Shown here one piece after another: positions 20,850-29,299 of a DNA stretch of 64,000 nucleotides (positions are counted from its first letter, which is position 1; each line of letters begins with the position of its first letter). The notes below the pieces were generated by a model. The model did no database searches, was not told the DNA's origin, and saw only the letters and a program-made list of their open reading frames with translations. The stretch is taken from the NCBI RefSeq assembly GCF_022832375.1, contig NZ_JALHLG010000011.1, positions 62,001 to 126,000 of the forward strand. Reading direction: 5' to 3'. This DNA is from Novosphingobium beihaiense (lineage in GTDB: Bacteria; Pseudomonadota; Alphaproteobacteria; Sphingomonadales; Sphingomonadaceae). The position numbers and the translations under genes are program-made.

Positions 20850-21383
20850 ATGGCAGAAGAAGATGGCGTGCGTCGGCGCGATTTCATCAATATCGCCGCA
20901 GTAAGCGCGGCGGGGGTCGCTGGCGTGGGTGTCGTTATCCCCATGGTAAGCCAGATGTCGGCCTCTGCCGACGTTCTCGCGGCTTCCTCTACCGAAGTTG
21001 ATATTTCCAACATCGATCCAGGGCAGGCGATCAAGGCCGTTTTCCGCAAGCAGCCGGTCTTCGTGCGCAACCTGACGCCGAAGGAAATCTCCGAGGCCAA
21101 CGCCGTGCCGCTGTCAAGCCTGCGCGATCCGCAGACGCTCGCCGAGCGCACCAAGGAAGGCAAGGAAAACTGGCTGATCACCATGGGCGTGTGCACCCAC
21201 TTGGGCTGTGTGCCGTTGGGTGCCGGCGAGGGTGAGAACCGCGGCGAGTTCGGCGGTTACTTCTGCCCCTGCCACGGCTCGGCCTATGACACCGCCGCCC
21301 GTATCCGTAAGGGCCCCGCGCCCAAGAACCTTGAGGTTCCGGAATACGAGTTCACCTCCGATACCGTCGTCAAGATCGGTTAA
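20850..21383 (+). CDS. petA: Ubiquinol-cytochrome c reductase iron-sulfur (Rieske) subunit
   Basis: A 177-residue Rieske protein of the cytochrome bc1 complex. The [2Fe-2S] ligands are in CTHLGC (residues 115-120) and CPCHGS (139-144). The N-terminus has a twin-arginine-like RRRDFINIA followed by one hydrophobic anchor helix, as expected for Tat-dependent Rieske insertion. It transfers electrons from ubiquinol to cytochrome c1. It is the first gene of petABC, 23 bp before petB. Confidence 0.96.
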   Translation: MAEEDGVRRRDFINIAAVSAAGVAGVGVVIPMVSQMSASADVLAASSTEVDISNIDPGQAIKAVFRKQPVFVRNLTPKEISEANAVPLSSLRDPQTLAERTKEGKENWLITMGVCTHLGCVPLGAGEGENRGEFGGYFCPCHGSAYDTAARIRKGPAPKNLEVPEYEFTSDTVVKIG

Positions 21384-21406
21384 GGGCAAGCGAGAGGACT
21401 GCAATC

Positions 21407-22690
21407 ATGAGCTTTCCCTGGGCCAAGGAATATACCCCGGCACATCCCTTCATGAAGTGGATGGACGAAAAGCTTCCCGTGCCGCGTCTTATCTACAACG
21501 CGGTCGGTGGCGGCTATGAGGTTCCGCGCAACCTCAACTATTTCTGGAACTTCGGCTTCCTCGCCGGACTGTGCCTGGTGATCCAGATCGTCACCGGCAT
21601 CGTCATGGCCATGCACTACGCAGCCAACACGGGTGTTGCCTTCGACACGATCGAAATGACCGTGCGTGACGTGAACTGGGGCTGGATGTTCCGCTACGCC
21701 CACGCCAACGGCGCCTCGGCGTTCTTCGTCGTCATCTACATCCACATCTTCCGCGGGTTCTACTACGGTTCGTACAAGGCGCCGCGCGAAATGGTGTGGC
21801 TGCTGGGCGTCGTGATCTTCCTGCTGATGATGGCTACCGCTTTCATGGGCTACGTGCTTCCCTGGGGCCAGATGAGCTTCTGGGGCGCCAAGGTCATCAC
21901 CGGCCTGTTCGGGGCTATCCCATTCGTGGGTGAACCGCTGCAGCAGTGGCTGCTCGGCGGCTTCGCGCCGGACAATGCCGCGCTCAACCGCTTCTTCTCG
22001 CTGCACTACCTGCTGCCCTTCGTGATCCTGGGTGTCGTCATCCTGCACATCTGGGCGCTGCACATCCCGGGCTCGTCGAACCCGACCGGCGTCGAGATCA
22101 AGAGCGAGAGCGACACGGTTCCGTTCTACCCCTACTACGTCGCCAAGGACGGCTGGGCGATCGGTGTCTTCGCGATTGCGTTCGCCGCGATGGTGTTCTT
22201 CTTCCCGAACGCCCTGGGCCACCCGGACAACTACATTCCGGCCAACCCGATGAGCACGCCTGCGCACATCGTTCCCGAATGGTACTTCTGGCCGTTCTAC
22301 GCGATCCTTCGCGCCTTCACGCAGGACTTCTTCTTCATCCCGGCCAAGCTGATGGGCGTGCTGGCGATGTTCGGCGCGATCCTGGTCTGGTTCTTCCTGC
22401 CCTGGCTCGATAAGTCGCCGGTCCGTTCGGGCTCCTACCGCCCGACGTACAAGAAGTTCTTCTGGTTTGGCCTGATCCCGGCCATGGCAGTGCTGTTCTA
22501 CTGCGGCGGCGCTCCGGCTGCGGAGCCCTACGTGATGTTCAGCCAGATTGCCGGGCTGTACTACTTCGCGCACTTCCTGATCATCCTGCCGGTGGTTTCG
22601 GCGATCGAGAAGCCGCTGCCGCTGCCCTACTCCATTACCGAGGCTGTCCTCGGGAAGGACGAAGGCGCCGAACTGGCTCCTTCGGCGTGA
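21407..22690 (+). CDS. petB: Cytochrome b subunit of the bc1 complex
   Basis: A 427-residue eight-helix membrane protein with full cytochrome b features: paired histidines for the two b hemes (MAMHYAANT near residue 65 and HIFRGFYYG near 113), the PEWYFWPF quinol-site motif near residue 285, and the usual length for an alphaproteobacterial single-chain cytochrome b. It forms the quinol-oxidising core with PetA and PetC. Adjacent gaps of 23 and 28 bp mark the petABC operon. Confidence 0.97.
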   Translation: MSFPWAKEYTPAHPFMKWMDEKLPVPRLIYNAVGGGYEVPRNLNYFWNFGFLAGLCLVIQIVTGIVMAMHYAANTGVAFDTIEMTVRDVNWGWMFRYAHANGASAFFVVIYIHIFRGFYYGSYKAPREMVWLLGVVIFLLMMATAFMGYVLPWGQMSFWGAKVITGLFGAIPFVGEPLQQWLLGGFAPDNAALNRFFSLHYLLPFVILGVVILHIWALHIPGSSNPTGVEIKSESDTVPFYPYYVAKDGWAIGVFAIAFAAMVFFFPNALGHPDNYIPANPMSTPAHIVPEWYFWPFYAILRAFTQDFFFIPAKLMGVLAMFGAILVWFFLPWLDKSPVRSGSYRPTYKKFFWFGLIPAMAVLFYCGGAPAAEPYVMFSQIAGLYYFAHFLIILPVVSAIEKPLPLPYSITEAVLGKDEGAELAPSA

Positions 22691-22718
22691 TCAACAGCTA
22701 GAACGAAAGACGAAAGAC

Positions 22719-23555
22719 ATGGCACGCATTCTCTCGATCCTCGTCGGGCTGTTCTTCACGGTAGCCCTGGCATGGTCCTTCGGTAAGGGCGCCTACACGC
22801 AGATTACCGAACCGCCCGCGCTGACCGCCGAGCACGAATTCCACCTTCATCCCAAGAAGGTGCATTTCGCCAGCGACGGTGCGTTCGGCAAGTTCGACCG
22901 CCAGCAGCTGCAGCGCGGCTTCCAGGTCTACAAGGAAGTCTGCTCGGCCTGCCACTCGCTCAGCCACGTCGCCTTCCGCGATCTGGCGCAGCTCGGCTAC
23001 AGCGAAGCCGAAGTGAAGGCCATCGCGGCCGGGTTCTCCGTTCCGGGCACCGATCCGAATACGGGTGAAGCCACCATGCGCCCCGGCACGCCGACCGATT
23101 ACTTCCCGAAGCCTTTCGCAAACGACATTGCCGCGCGCGCTGCCAACAACAACGCGGTTCCGCCGGATCTCTCGCTGATGACCAAGGCCCGCCACAACGG
23201 CCCGGCCTATGTCTATTCGCTGCTGACCGGGTTCACCGAACAGCCGGCCGAGTTGTTGAAGGAATTCCCGGAAGCCAAGACGCCGTCCGGCCTGCACTAC
23301 AACCCGTACTTCGCCAACCTCAACCTCGCCATGGCGCCGCCGCTGACGGCCGACGGCCAGGTCGAGTATGGCGATGGCACCAAGCCGACGGTCGATCAGA
23401 TGGCCAAGGACGTTTCGGCCTTCCTGATCTGGACGGCCGAACCCAAGCTGGAAAAGCGCAAGCAGACCGGCTGGGCCGTGCTGGGCTTCCTGCTCTTCGC
23501 GACGATCCTGGGCTACATGTCGTACCGCAATATCTGGGCCGGCAAGAAGCACTGA
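22719..23555 (+). CDS. petC: Cytochrome c1
   Basis: A 278-residue protein with an N-terminal hydrophobic segment (signal or anchor), the covalent heme motif CSACH at residues 75-79, and a C-terminal membrane anchor (AVLGFLLFATILGYM) with a basic tail. The methionine-containing region GFSVPG...AMAPPL is typical of cytochrome c1. It passes electrons from the Rieske protein to soluble cytochrome c. A strong hairpin follows the gene. Confidence 0.95.
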   Translation: MARILSILVGLFFTVALAWSFGKGAYTQITEPPALTAEHEFHLHPKKVHFASDGAFGKFDRQQLQRGFQVYKEVCSACHSLSHVAFRDLAQLGYSEAEVKAIAAGFSVPGTDPNTGEATMRPGTPTDYFPKPFANDIAARAANNNAVPPDLSLMTKARHNGPAYVYSLLTGFTEQPAELLKEFPEAKTPSGLHYNPYFANLNLAMAPPLTADGQVEYGDGTKPTVDQMAKDVSAFLIWTAEPKLEKRKQTGWAVLGFLLFATILGYMSYRNIWAGKKH

Positions 23556-23580
23556 GATCCCGTTTCACAGCAATACCGAG

Positions 23581-23611
23581 GCGCCCCTCCATCCCGCGAT
23601 GGCAGGGGCGC
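23581..23611 (+). terminator. Terminator after petABC
   Basis: GCGCCCCT (23581-23588) plus CCATC pair with GATGG and AGGGGCGC (23604-23611), a 13-bp stem with one bulged C and a 4-nt loop. A T-rich tail (ttctcattt) follows. It separates petC from apt. Confidence 0.75.
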
Positions 23612-23634
23612 TTCTCATTTGAGGAAAGGCGCTC

Positions 23635-24171
23635 ATGACCCCCGATGAGCTGAAAGCACTCGTCCGCACGATTCCGGACTTCCCCAAGCCCGGCATCCTT
23701 TTCCGCGATGTCACCACGCTGATCGGCCACGGCGCCGGTTTTGCCGCCGCCGCCGGGCACATGGCAGACCGTGCGCGCGCAGCCGGGGCCGAGGCGATCG
23801 CAGGCATCGAGGCCCGCGGCTTCATTTTCGGCGCGGCCGTCGCGGCCCGGCTGGGGCTGCCGTTCGTGCCGGTGCGCAAGCCGGGCAAGCTGCCCGTGCC
23901 GGTACTGGCGATGGACTATGCGCTGGAATACGGCACCGACACGCTGGAAGTGGATCCCGGCGCGGTCGAAGACGGGCAGAATGTCGTCCTGATCGACGAT
24001 CTCATCGCCACGGGCGGCACCGCCCTTGCCGCCGTGCAATTGCTGCGCAGTGCGGGCGGTGTGGTGACGCAGGGCCTGTTCGTGATCGACTTGCCCGATC
24101 TGGGCGGTGCAGAGCGCCTGCGCGAGGCGGGGCTGGCGGTCGATGCCCTGATGGGCTTCGGCGGGCACTGA
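23635..24171 (+). CDS. apt: Adenine phosphoribosyltransferase
   Basis: A 178-residue type I phosphoribosyltransferase. The PRPP-binding motif VLIDDLIATGGT lies near residues 119-130, and the N-terminal IPDFPKPGILFRD is highly specific for Apt. It converts adenine and PRPP to AMP in purine salvage. The ATG at 23635 is preceded by GAGGAAAG. A hairpin at the 3' end separates it from the convergent malonyl-CoA decarboxylase gene. Confidence 0.95.
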   Translation: MTPDELKALVRTIPDFPKPGILFRDVTTLIGHGAGFAAAAGHMADRARAAGAEAIAGIEARGFIFGAAVAARLGLPFVPVRKPGKLPVPVLAMDYALEYGTDTLEVDPGAVEDGQNVVLIDDLIATGGTALAAVQLLRSAGGVVTQGLFVIDLPDLGGAERLREAGLAVDALMGFGGH

Positions 24172-24198
24172 CGCCCGCCACGGCAGCCGTGAGCGTCA
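24169..24198. terminator. Hairpin between apt and the convergent mcd gene
   Basis: TGACGC (24169-24174) pairs with GCGTCA (24193-24198), and inside it CACGG pairs with CCGTG around CAG, with a small internal loop. The arms contain the stop codons of both flanking genes, a common layout for a shared terminator. No T-run follows. Confidence 0.45.
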
Positions 24199-25539
24199 GG
24201 CGGGAACCGGATCCTTGGTGCCGCCTGCCTTCTTTCCGCCTTTCCCGCCGCTGCTTTCGCTGTCATCGGCCAGTGCCTGCACCGTCTTCGATGCCGCGAC
24301 CGTGCCCAGTTCGGTCAGCGCGAAGAGGTTCGCCTCGATATAGGCAAGGTCATAGAGATAGTTCACCATTATCCCGTGCGATTGCTTCTGCCCGTTGGGG
24401 GAAAGGTCCGCATTGGCATGGACCGCTTCCAGCCGGGCGCCATTGCCGAGGTGAAAGCGCGCGACCGGATCCGCAGGCTGCTTGCCCCGGCCCTTGGCCG
24501 TCACCAAATAACGTGCGGCCAGCTGGCGCAAGTCCTTCGCTCCGGGCACTTTGGCATCGGGGCCTTGTTCTTTGGCCAGCCACTTGGCGAAACCGGGAAC
24601 CGGTGAAAGCGTGGCGAAAGTGGTGAGATGCGGCAGCTCCTCCTTGAGCTGCCCGACAACCCGCTTGATCAGGTGATTGCCAAAGGGAATGCCTTTCAGC
24701 CCCACCTGGCAATTGCTGATCGAATAGAAGATCGCGCAGTTCGCCTCGCGCGGATTGATCGTCTCGCGCTCCTCGGCGATGACCTGATGGATCGCGCTTG
24801 GCAATTGCGGCGTCAGTGCCACTTCGACGAAGATCAGCGGATCGTCGCGCATCTGCGGATGGAAAAAACCATAGCAGCGCCGGTCGGCCGGTTCGACGCG
24901 GCGGCGCAAGTCGTCCCAGCCGTGGATTTCATGCACCGCCTCGTAGCGGATGATGCGTTCCAGCAGCGCGGCGGGCGAATCCCAGCCGATCCGCCGCAGC
25001 TCCAGGAAGCCAGCATTGAACCAGGCCGTAAATGCGCTTTCCAGCTCGCGGTCAAGCGCGGCAAGGCCTGCGGGCGCCGCGGCCCTGGGCACAGCGAGCA
25101 GATCCCGGCGCATGCCGATCAGGCGCTGCGTGCCCTGCGGCGCAAGGTTGAGTTGGTTGATCAGGCGCGTGCCGGGCGATTCGGTCGCGGCGTTGAGGGC
25201 CAGTGCGGAGGCTTCGTCGCGCTTGTCATTCCACCTGGCGATGGCCTTGTCGATCGCCTTGGCATCGGCGGGATGGCGATCGTGGATCTTTCCCAGAAAG
25301 TCCTGCCGGACAGCCAGACCGGACGCTTCATAGAGTTCAAAAAACGCCGAGGCCAGCGCCGGTCCGGAGGCCCGGCCGCGCAGCGAGAGCAAGGCGTCGG
25401 CCAGATCGAGCAGGCTCTCGCCGCTGTCCCGCGGGGGCGCCATACCGATCCCGCGCAGCAGCTTGCCAAGGCCGGAACTCATCAAAAGATCCAGCGGATT
25501 ACGCCGCCGTGACGCGTTCGCGGTGTCTTGCTTCGTCAT
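24196..25539 (-). CDS. Malonyl-CoA decarboxylase
   Basis: A 447-residue protein with the malonyl-CoA decarboxylase layout: a helical N-terminal half and a GNAT-like C-terminal catalytic half. Recognisable segments are FFHPQMRDDPLIFVEVAL near residue 220 and GIPFGNHLIKRVV near 285. The enzyme decarboxylates malonyl-CoA to acetyl-CoA. Start ATG 25539 is chosen because AGGAAG lies 7-12 bases upstream; the frame also opens at 25602 but lacks a site. It stands alone, with no malonate transport or ligase genes beside it. Confidence 0.85.
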   Translation of the reverse strand: MTKQDTANASRRRNPLDLLMSSGLGKLLRGIGMAPPRDSGESLLDLADALLSLRGRASGPALASAFFELYEASGLAVRQDFLGKIHDRHPADAKAIDKAIARWNDKRDEASALALNAATESPGTRLINQLNLAPQGTQRLIGMRRDLLAVPRAAAPAGLAALDRELESAFTAWFNAGFLELRRIGWDSPAALLERIIRYEAVHEIHGWDDLRRRVEPADRRCYGFFHPQMRDDPLIFVEVALTPQLPSAIHQVIAEERETINPREANCAIFYSISNCQVGLKGIPFGNHLIKRVVGQLKEELPHLTTFATLSPVPGFAKWLAKEQGPDAKVPGAKDLRQLAARYLVTAKGRGKQPADPVARFHLGNGARLEAVHANADLSPNGQKQSHGIMVNYLYDLAYIEANLFALTELGTVAASKTVQALADDSESSGGKGGKKAGGTKDPVPA

Positions 25540-25788
25540 CTGCGCTTCCTGTCTGCCAGCCGGTGCCACAATGCTATCATTACCGCCCTGGTGTGAGAAC
25601 ACGGCAGGCCTCTAACTGCACTTCCTGCGCGGTATTCCACATGCAAAGCCGCCGGGATGATCCGCTTGCGGGGACTGCAGGCCGCAATTGTAACATTATA
25701 CAAGAGAGCCGTTGACGAGCAGGTACAAATCGTGGCAATCGGCGCGCCCTGACACGACTTCACTGCCGTGGCCTAAAGGCTGCAGCGG

Positions 25789-25862
25789 GCGGGTATAGCT
25801 TAGTGGTAAAGCCCTAGCCTTCCAAGCTAGTTATGCGGGTTCGATTCCCGCTACCCGCTCCA
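25789..25862 (+). tRNA. tRNA-Gly (anticodon TCC)
   Basis: A full cloverleaf is readable. The acceptor GCGGGTA (25789-25795) pairs with TACCCGC (25852-25858). The anticodon stem CTAGC/GCTAG encloses the loop CTTCCAA with anticodon TCC at 25821-25823. The T arm contains GGTTCGATTCC, and the discriminator T is followed by an encoded CCA (25860-25862). The 250-bp stretch before it has no gene; a TTGACG at 25712-25717 may be its -35 element. Confidence 0.96.
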
Positions 25863-25945
25863 GCCGCCCTCCCGAGATTTCCCAAGATGGCTCAAGAAAA
25901 GGGCAGATTTCTGCGCTCTCCAACATGGTCGCAAATGCAAGGATA

Positions 25946-27247
25946 TCAGGGCTCGCAGCGTCTGAATATCTGCGCCACAGCCTGGCGTGATGAGGGAAAG
26001 TAGAAGTGCACGTAGCTCGCCGTTAGGGAGCCGTTGCGGAAAACCGCTTCGCCCTGGCGCCCGTCCCCGGCAGAGGCTCGGATTTCCGGCTCCAGGGCGG
26101 TTTGCAGGCGCGAATAGTGGAAGGTGTGCCCGCGCACGGTTCCGCCGGGCAGCCCCGCCTGCTGTAGTCCCAGTGCGGCAAGGCGTGGCTGCATGGTTGC
26201 TTTTCCGGGCATCAGCCCTGCCATCCGTGCGCTCGATCCGTGCCGGTCTTCCAGCTCGTCCAGGCAGTAGAGCATGCCTCCGCATTCAGCGAGGATCGCC
26301 TTGCCTGCGGCGTGATGGCGGTGCACGGCCTCTATCATCGCGCGGTTCGTGGTCAGGGCCTCCAGGTGGAGTTCGGGATAGCCCCCGGGCAGCCAGAGGG
26401 CGTCGCATTCGGGCAGGCAGGCATCTTCCAGCGGGGAGAAGAACGACAGCGCTGCGCCCATTGTCTCCAGGCAGGCCAGATTGGCGGGGTAGATAAAACC
26501 GAACGCGGCATCGCGGGCAATGGCGATCCGCACGCCTTCGAGAGGGCGGTCCGGTTCTACGCCGCCGGGTGGCGGTGCAAACGCAACCGGGGCGGGGAGC
26601 CACGCGGCGCTGGCCGGCAGGTTTGCCGTAGCCCGCTCCAGCCGCGCAGCCAGATCGGTGACTTCGCCCGCCTGCACCAGCCCGAGATGGCGTTCGGGAA
26701 GGGCCGCCTCGCTGTTGCGCGGCAAGGCGCCGAGCCAGGTAAGGGACGGCGGCAGGCTCTCTTCGAGCATCTGCGCATGGCGTTCGCTGCCCACGCGGTT
26801 GGCCAGCACGGCGGCAAGGTTCATGTCCGGCCTGTACGTTGCCAGCCCAAGGGCCAGCGCTCCGAACGTCTGCGCCATCGCCGATCCGTCGATCACCGCC
26901 AGCACCGGCAGGCCGAAACAGGCGGCAAGATCGGCGGCGGAAGGATCGCCGTCGTAGAGGCCCATGACGCCTTCGACGAGGATGACATCGGCTTGCCCCG
27001 CCGCTTCGTGCAGCAGGCGGCGGCATTCGTCCTCGCCCACCATGAACAGGTCGAGCTGGTGCACCGGAGCACCGCTCGCCCGTTCGAGGATCATCGGGTC
27101 GAGGAAGTCCGGCCCGCACTTGAACACGCGCACGCGCCGCCCGGCCTTGCGGTGCAGCCGCGCGAGCGCGGCCGTCACCAGAGTTTTGCCCTGCCCCGAA
27201 GCGGGAGCGGAGACCAGAAAGGCCGGGCAGTGCGCTGCCAAAGTCAC
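25946..27247 (-). CDS. cobB: Cobyrinate a,c-diamide synthase
   Basis: A 433-residue enzyme with an N-terminal dethiobiotin-synthetase-like ATPase loop (SAPASGQGKT, residues 13-22) and a C-terminal class I glutamine amidotransferase domain with AECGGMLY as the nucleophile region. This is the CobB/CbiA layout. It amidates side chains a and c of (hydrogeno)cobyrinate. It is the last gene of the leftward riboswitch operon and overlaps cobO by 4 bp. A single-domain dethiobiotin synthase is excluded by the amidotransferase half. Confidence 0.92.
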   Translation of the reverse strand: MTLAAHCPAFLVSAPASGQGKTLVTAALARLHRKAGRRVRVFKCGPDFLDPMILERASGAPVHQLDLFMVGEDECRRLLHEAAGQADVILVEGVMGLYDGDPSAADLAACFGLPVLAVIDGSAMAQTFGALALGLATYRPDMNLAAVLANRVGSERHAQMLEESLPPSLTWLGALPRNSEAALPERHLGLVQAGEVTDLAARLERATANLPASAAWLPAPVAFAPPPGGVEPDRPLEGVRIAIARDAAFGFIYPANLACLETMGAALSFFSPLEDACLPECDALWLPGGYPELHLEALTTNRAMIEAVHRHHAAGKAILAECGGMLYCLDELEDRHGSSARMAGLMPGKATMQPRLAALGLQQAGLPGGTVRGHTFHYSRLQTALEPEIRASAGDGRQGEAVFRNGSLTASYVHFYFPSSRQAVAQIFRRCEP

Positions 27248-27861
27248 AGGTCGATGCCCGCCTGCGCCCGCACGCCCGCACGGAAGGCGTGCTTCTCGTC
27301 GCGGATCGCGCTTACCGTGTCGGCCAGTTCGACGAGATCGGCATGCGCCGCGCGGCCGGTGATGACGACGTGCTGCATTTCCGGACGGTTGCGGATCGGC
27401 GGCAGCACTTCGTCCAGCGAGAGGTAGCGGTAGTTGACGAGATAGGTCAGCTCATCGAGCACCACCAGCGACACGTTGGGATCGGCCAGTGCCTGTTTCG
27501 CCTTTTCCCAACCGGCGCGGGCGGTGGCGATATCGCGGCGCAAGTCCTGCGTTTCCCAGGTAAAGCCCTCGCCGCAGTTCTCCCAGGTCACGCCGGGCTG
27601 GCGGGAGAGGAAAGCGCGCTCGCCCACGTCTTCCTTGCCCTTGATGAACTGGAACACCGCCGCCGTCCGGCCATAGCCGAGCGTGCGCGCGACCATGCCG
27701 AAAGCGCTGGAGGACTTGCCCTTGCCGTTTCCGGTGAGCACCAGCACCAGCCCCTTGTCCACTTTGGCAGCGGCGATCTTGGCATCGACCACCGCCTTGT
27801 GCTTGCGGGTGCGTTCCTTGTGGCGGCGTTCTTCCTCGGTGAGGTCCTGCGTGTCGCTCAC
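27244..27861 (-). CDS. cobO: Cob(I)yrinic acid a,c-diamide adenosyltransferase
   Basis: A 205-residue protein with the CobA/CobO/BtuR P-loop GNGKGKSS at residues 44-51, the strand FQFIKG near 73 and VVLDELTYLVNY near 132. It transfers the adenosyl group of ATP to cob(I)yrinate or cob(I)alamin-like corrinoids. The start is GTG at 27861, which shares GTGA with the stop of the upstream membrane-protein gene. Its own stop overlaps cobB. The long open frame upstream of the GTG is antisense noise. Confidence 0.93.
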   Translation of the reverse strand: MSDTQDLTEEERRHKERTRKHKAVVDAKIAAAKVDKGLVLVLTGNGKGKSSSAFGMVARTLGYGRTAAVFQFIKGKEDVGERAFLSRQPGVTWENCGEGFTWETQDLRRDIATARAGWEKAKQALADPNVSLVVLDELTYLVNYRYLSLDEVLPPIRNRPEMQHVVITGRAAHADLVELADTVSAIRDEKHAFRAGVRAQAGIDL

Positions 27862-28442
27862 CGCGAACGCTCGCGGCGCAGCTCGGGACGGGCCGTGAGC
27901 AGCAAGGCCCACAGCGCCACTGCGACGCCGGTCCACATCAGGCTCGATACCAGCGAGAACGGGAAATAGCGCGCGATGCGGGGCAGGAACTCGGCGATCG
28001 TGGGATCGGGGAAACGGCCGCCGAGGAAATAGAACCCGCCGCTGGAAAACAGGTGCGAAACGAACGTCGCGGCTACCACCAGAACGGCCATGGCAGGCAG
28101 CGACTGCAGGCGCTCGGGCATGCGCGCGGCATAGCGGCCTGCCAGCCACATCGTTGCATAAGCAGGGATCAGCATGGCGTAAGCAGGCGTATAGCAGAAG
28201 TCCGACACGCCGAGCATCGAGATCGAAACCACGTCGATCGCATAGCCGAGCGCGAACAGCCCCGCGAACCCGGTGAAACGGCGCACGAAATAGCCGAGCA
28301 CGAAAAAGCTGGCGAGCGCCGTGCTCGGAATGTGGACCAGATGCGTCAGCGCATGCGAGCGCGTGAGCAGCATCACGGCGGCAAGAATGCCAAGAATCGT
28401 CAGTTCGAAGCGGTTGAATTGGAAAGCGGTGGAACGGGTCAT
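27858..28442 (-). CDS. Unknown membrane protein under cobalamin riboswitch control (possible ECF S-like transporter)
   Basis: A 194-residue protein with about six membrane segments. It starts at ATG 28442 after a GGAG site. The pattern of short helices with an alanine/glycine-rich, aromatic-flanked core (FFVLGYFVRRFTGF, YAIDVVSIS) is like substrate-binding S components of ECF transporters. I do not recognise a named family. It is the first gene after the minus-strand cobalamin riboswitch and overlaps cobO by 4 bp. Uptake of a corrinoid, a lower-ligand base or cobalt is therefore a reasonable guess. No ECF ATPase or T-component gene lies in this locus. Confidence 0.6.
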   Translation of the reverse strand: MTRSTAFQFNRFELTILGILAAVMLLTRSHALTHLVHIPSTALASFFVLGYFVRRFTGFAGLFALGYAIDVVSISMLGVSDFCYTPAYAMLIPAYATMWLAGRYAARMPERLQSLPAMAVLVVAATFVSHLFSSGGFYFLGGRFPDPTIAEFLPRIARYFPFSLVSSLMWTGVAVALWALLLTARPELRRERSR

Positions 28443-28654
28443 CGCCGGTATCTCCGGATAAGGCGGGAAGAATGCGTCTGGACGCAAGCCGGTGCGGCAT
28501 GCGCGGGGAGCCGGGGGCACAAGCCCCGGAAAGTTCAACTGTTGGGTCTGGCTTCACTGGCTCCCTTCGACGCGACACACGAATGCCGTCCGCCAAGGGA
28601 ATGCGCCGTACTGGCGCGGCCCTCGTCCGCCCGGTTCATCCCGCCCGCGCGAAG

Positions 28655-28850
28655 GAACGACGGCATCAGGCCGGTTTCCTGACTACCCGGTTCATCGCGC
28701 TGGCCGCCGCCTTCTCGGGAGAAGCCTCCCAATGGCATTTGACGGTACGCTCACCGGTCACAGTTGCGGGAGCAGTGCCGGTTCCGGCGGCTTTCGCCAC
28801 CACCCGGACTTCCCGATTAAGCCCTTGCGGGCACCCGATACGCCCCCACG
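28655..28850 (-). ncRNA. Cobalamin riboswitch controlling the membrane protein-cobO-cobB operon
   Basis: Read on the minus strand, the core CCCGCAACTGTGACCGG lies at about 28757-28773. It is followed by TGCCATTGGGAGGC and the B12 box AGTCAGGAAACCGGCCTGATG at about 28664-28684. Order and spacing match the cobalamin aptamer. The operon's first ATG is 28442, leaving about 210 nt for the expression platform, which contains a CCGGGG/CCCCGG hairpin at 28511-28529. There is no T-run, so translational control is more likely than termination. Confidence 0.88.
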
Positions 28851-28925
28851 ATTAAGCGAGGACGTCCTGCTCCGCAAGCATGTTGCACTTGCACAGACCT
28901 CGCCCGCGCGATAGTTGCCGCGCCG

Positions 28926-29100
28926 CGACAGGTTCCCCCGCAAGGGATCAAAAGGGAACCGGGTGCAATACCCGGGCTGCCCCTGCAACTGTAAGCGGCG
29001 AGCCATCCGGCCATCACGCCATTGGGACCACACGGTCCTGAGAAGGCGGCCGGAGAGCAACGACCCGCAAGCCAGGAGACCTGCCTGACGCGGTCGTTCT
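28926..29100 (+). ncRNA. Cobalamin riboswitch controlling the btuB-cob operon
   Basis: The aptamer runs from GGTTCCCCC near 28944 through GGGAACCGGGTGCAATACCC, the core CCCTGCAACTGTAAGCGG near 28981-28998, GCCATTGGGA near 29020-29030, and the B12 box AAGCCAGGAGACCTGCC at 29069-29085. All canonical cobalamin riboswitch blocks are present in order. The leader continues about 200 nt to the GTG start of the TonB receptor at 29300 and includes a CCCTGC/GCAGGG hairpin near 29132-29149 that could act in the switch. Confidence 0.92.
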
Positions 29101-29299
29101 TCATCCGGGCAGGGTGCACCGGGTGTTCGAGGGCCCTGCAAAACGCAGGGTCACCCCTCGCGCAACGACAGCCACCGCCTTGCCGGCCAGATCCGTGCGA
29201 GGGGCGTCAGCCGGGCCCGGCCACGGGCAAGCGGGGACCGTTCCTTCGTGTGGATGCAACCAGCGGGCAAACGCCGTTTGCTTGAAGGGACCTATTCCC

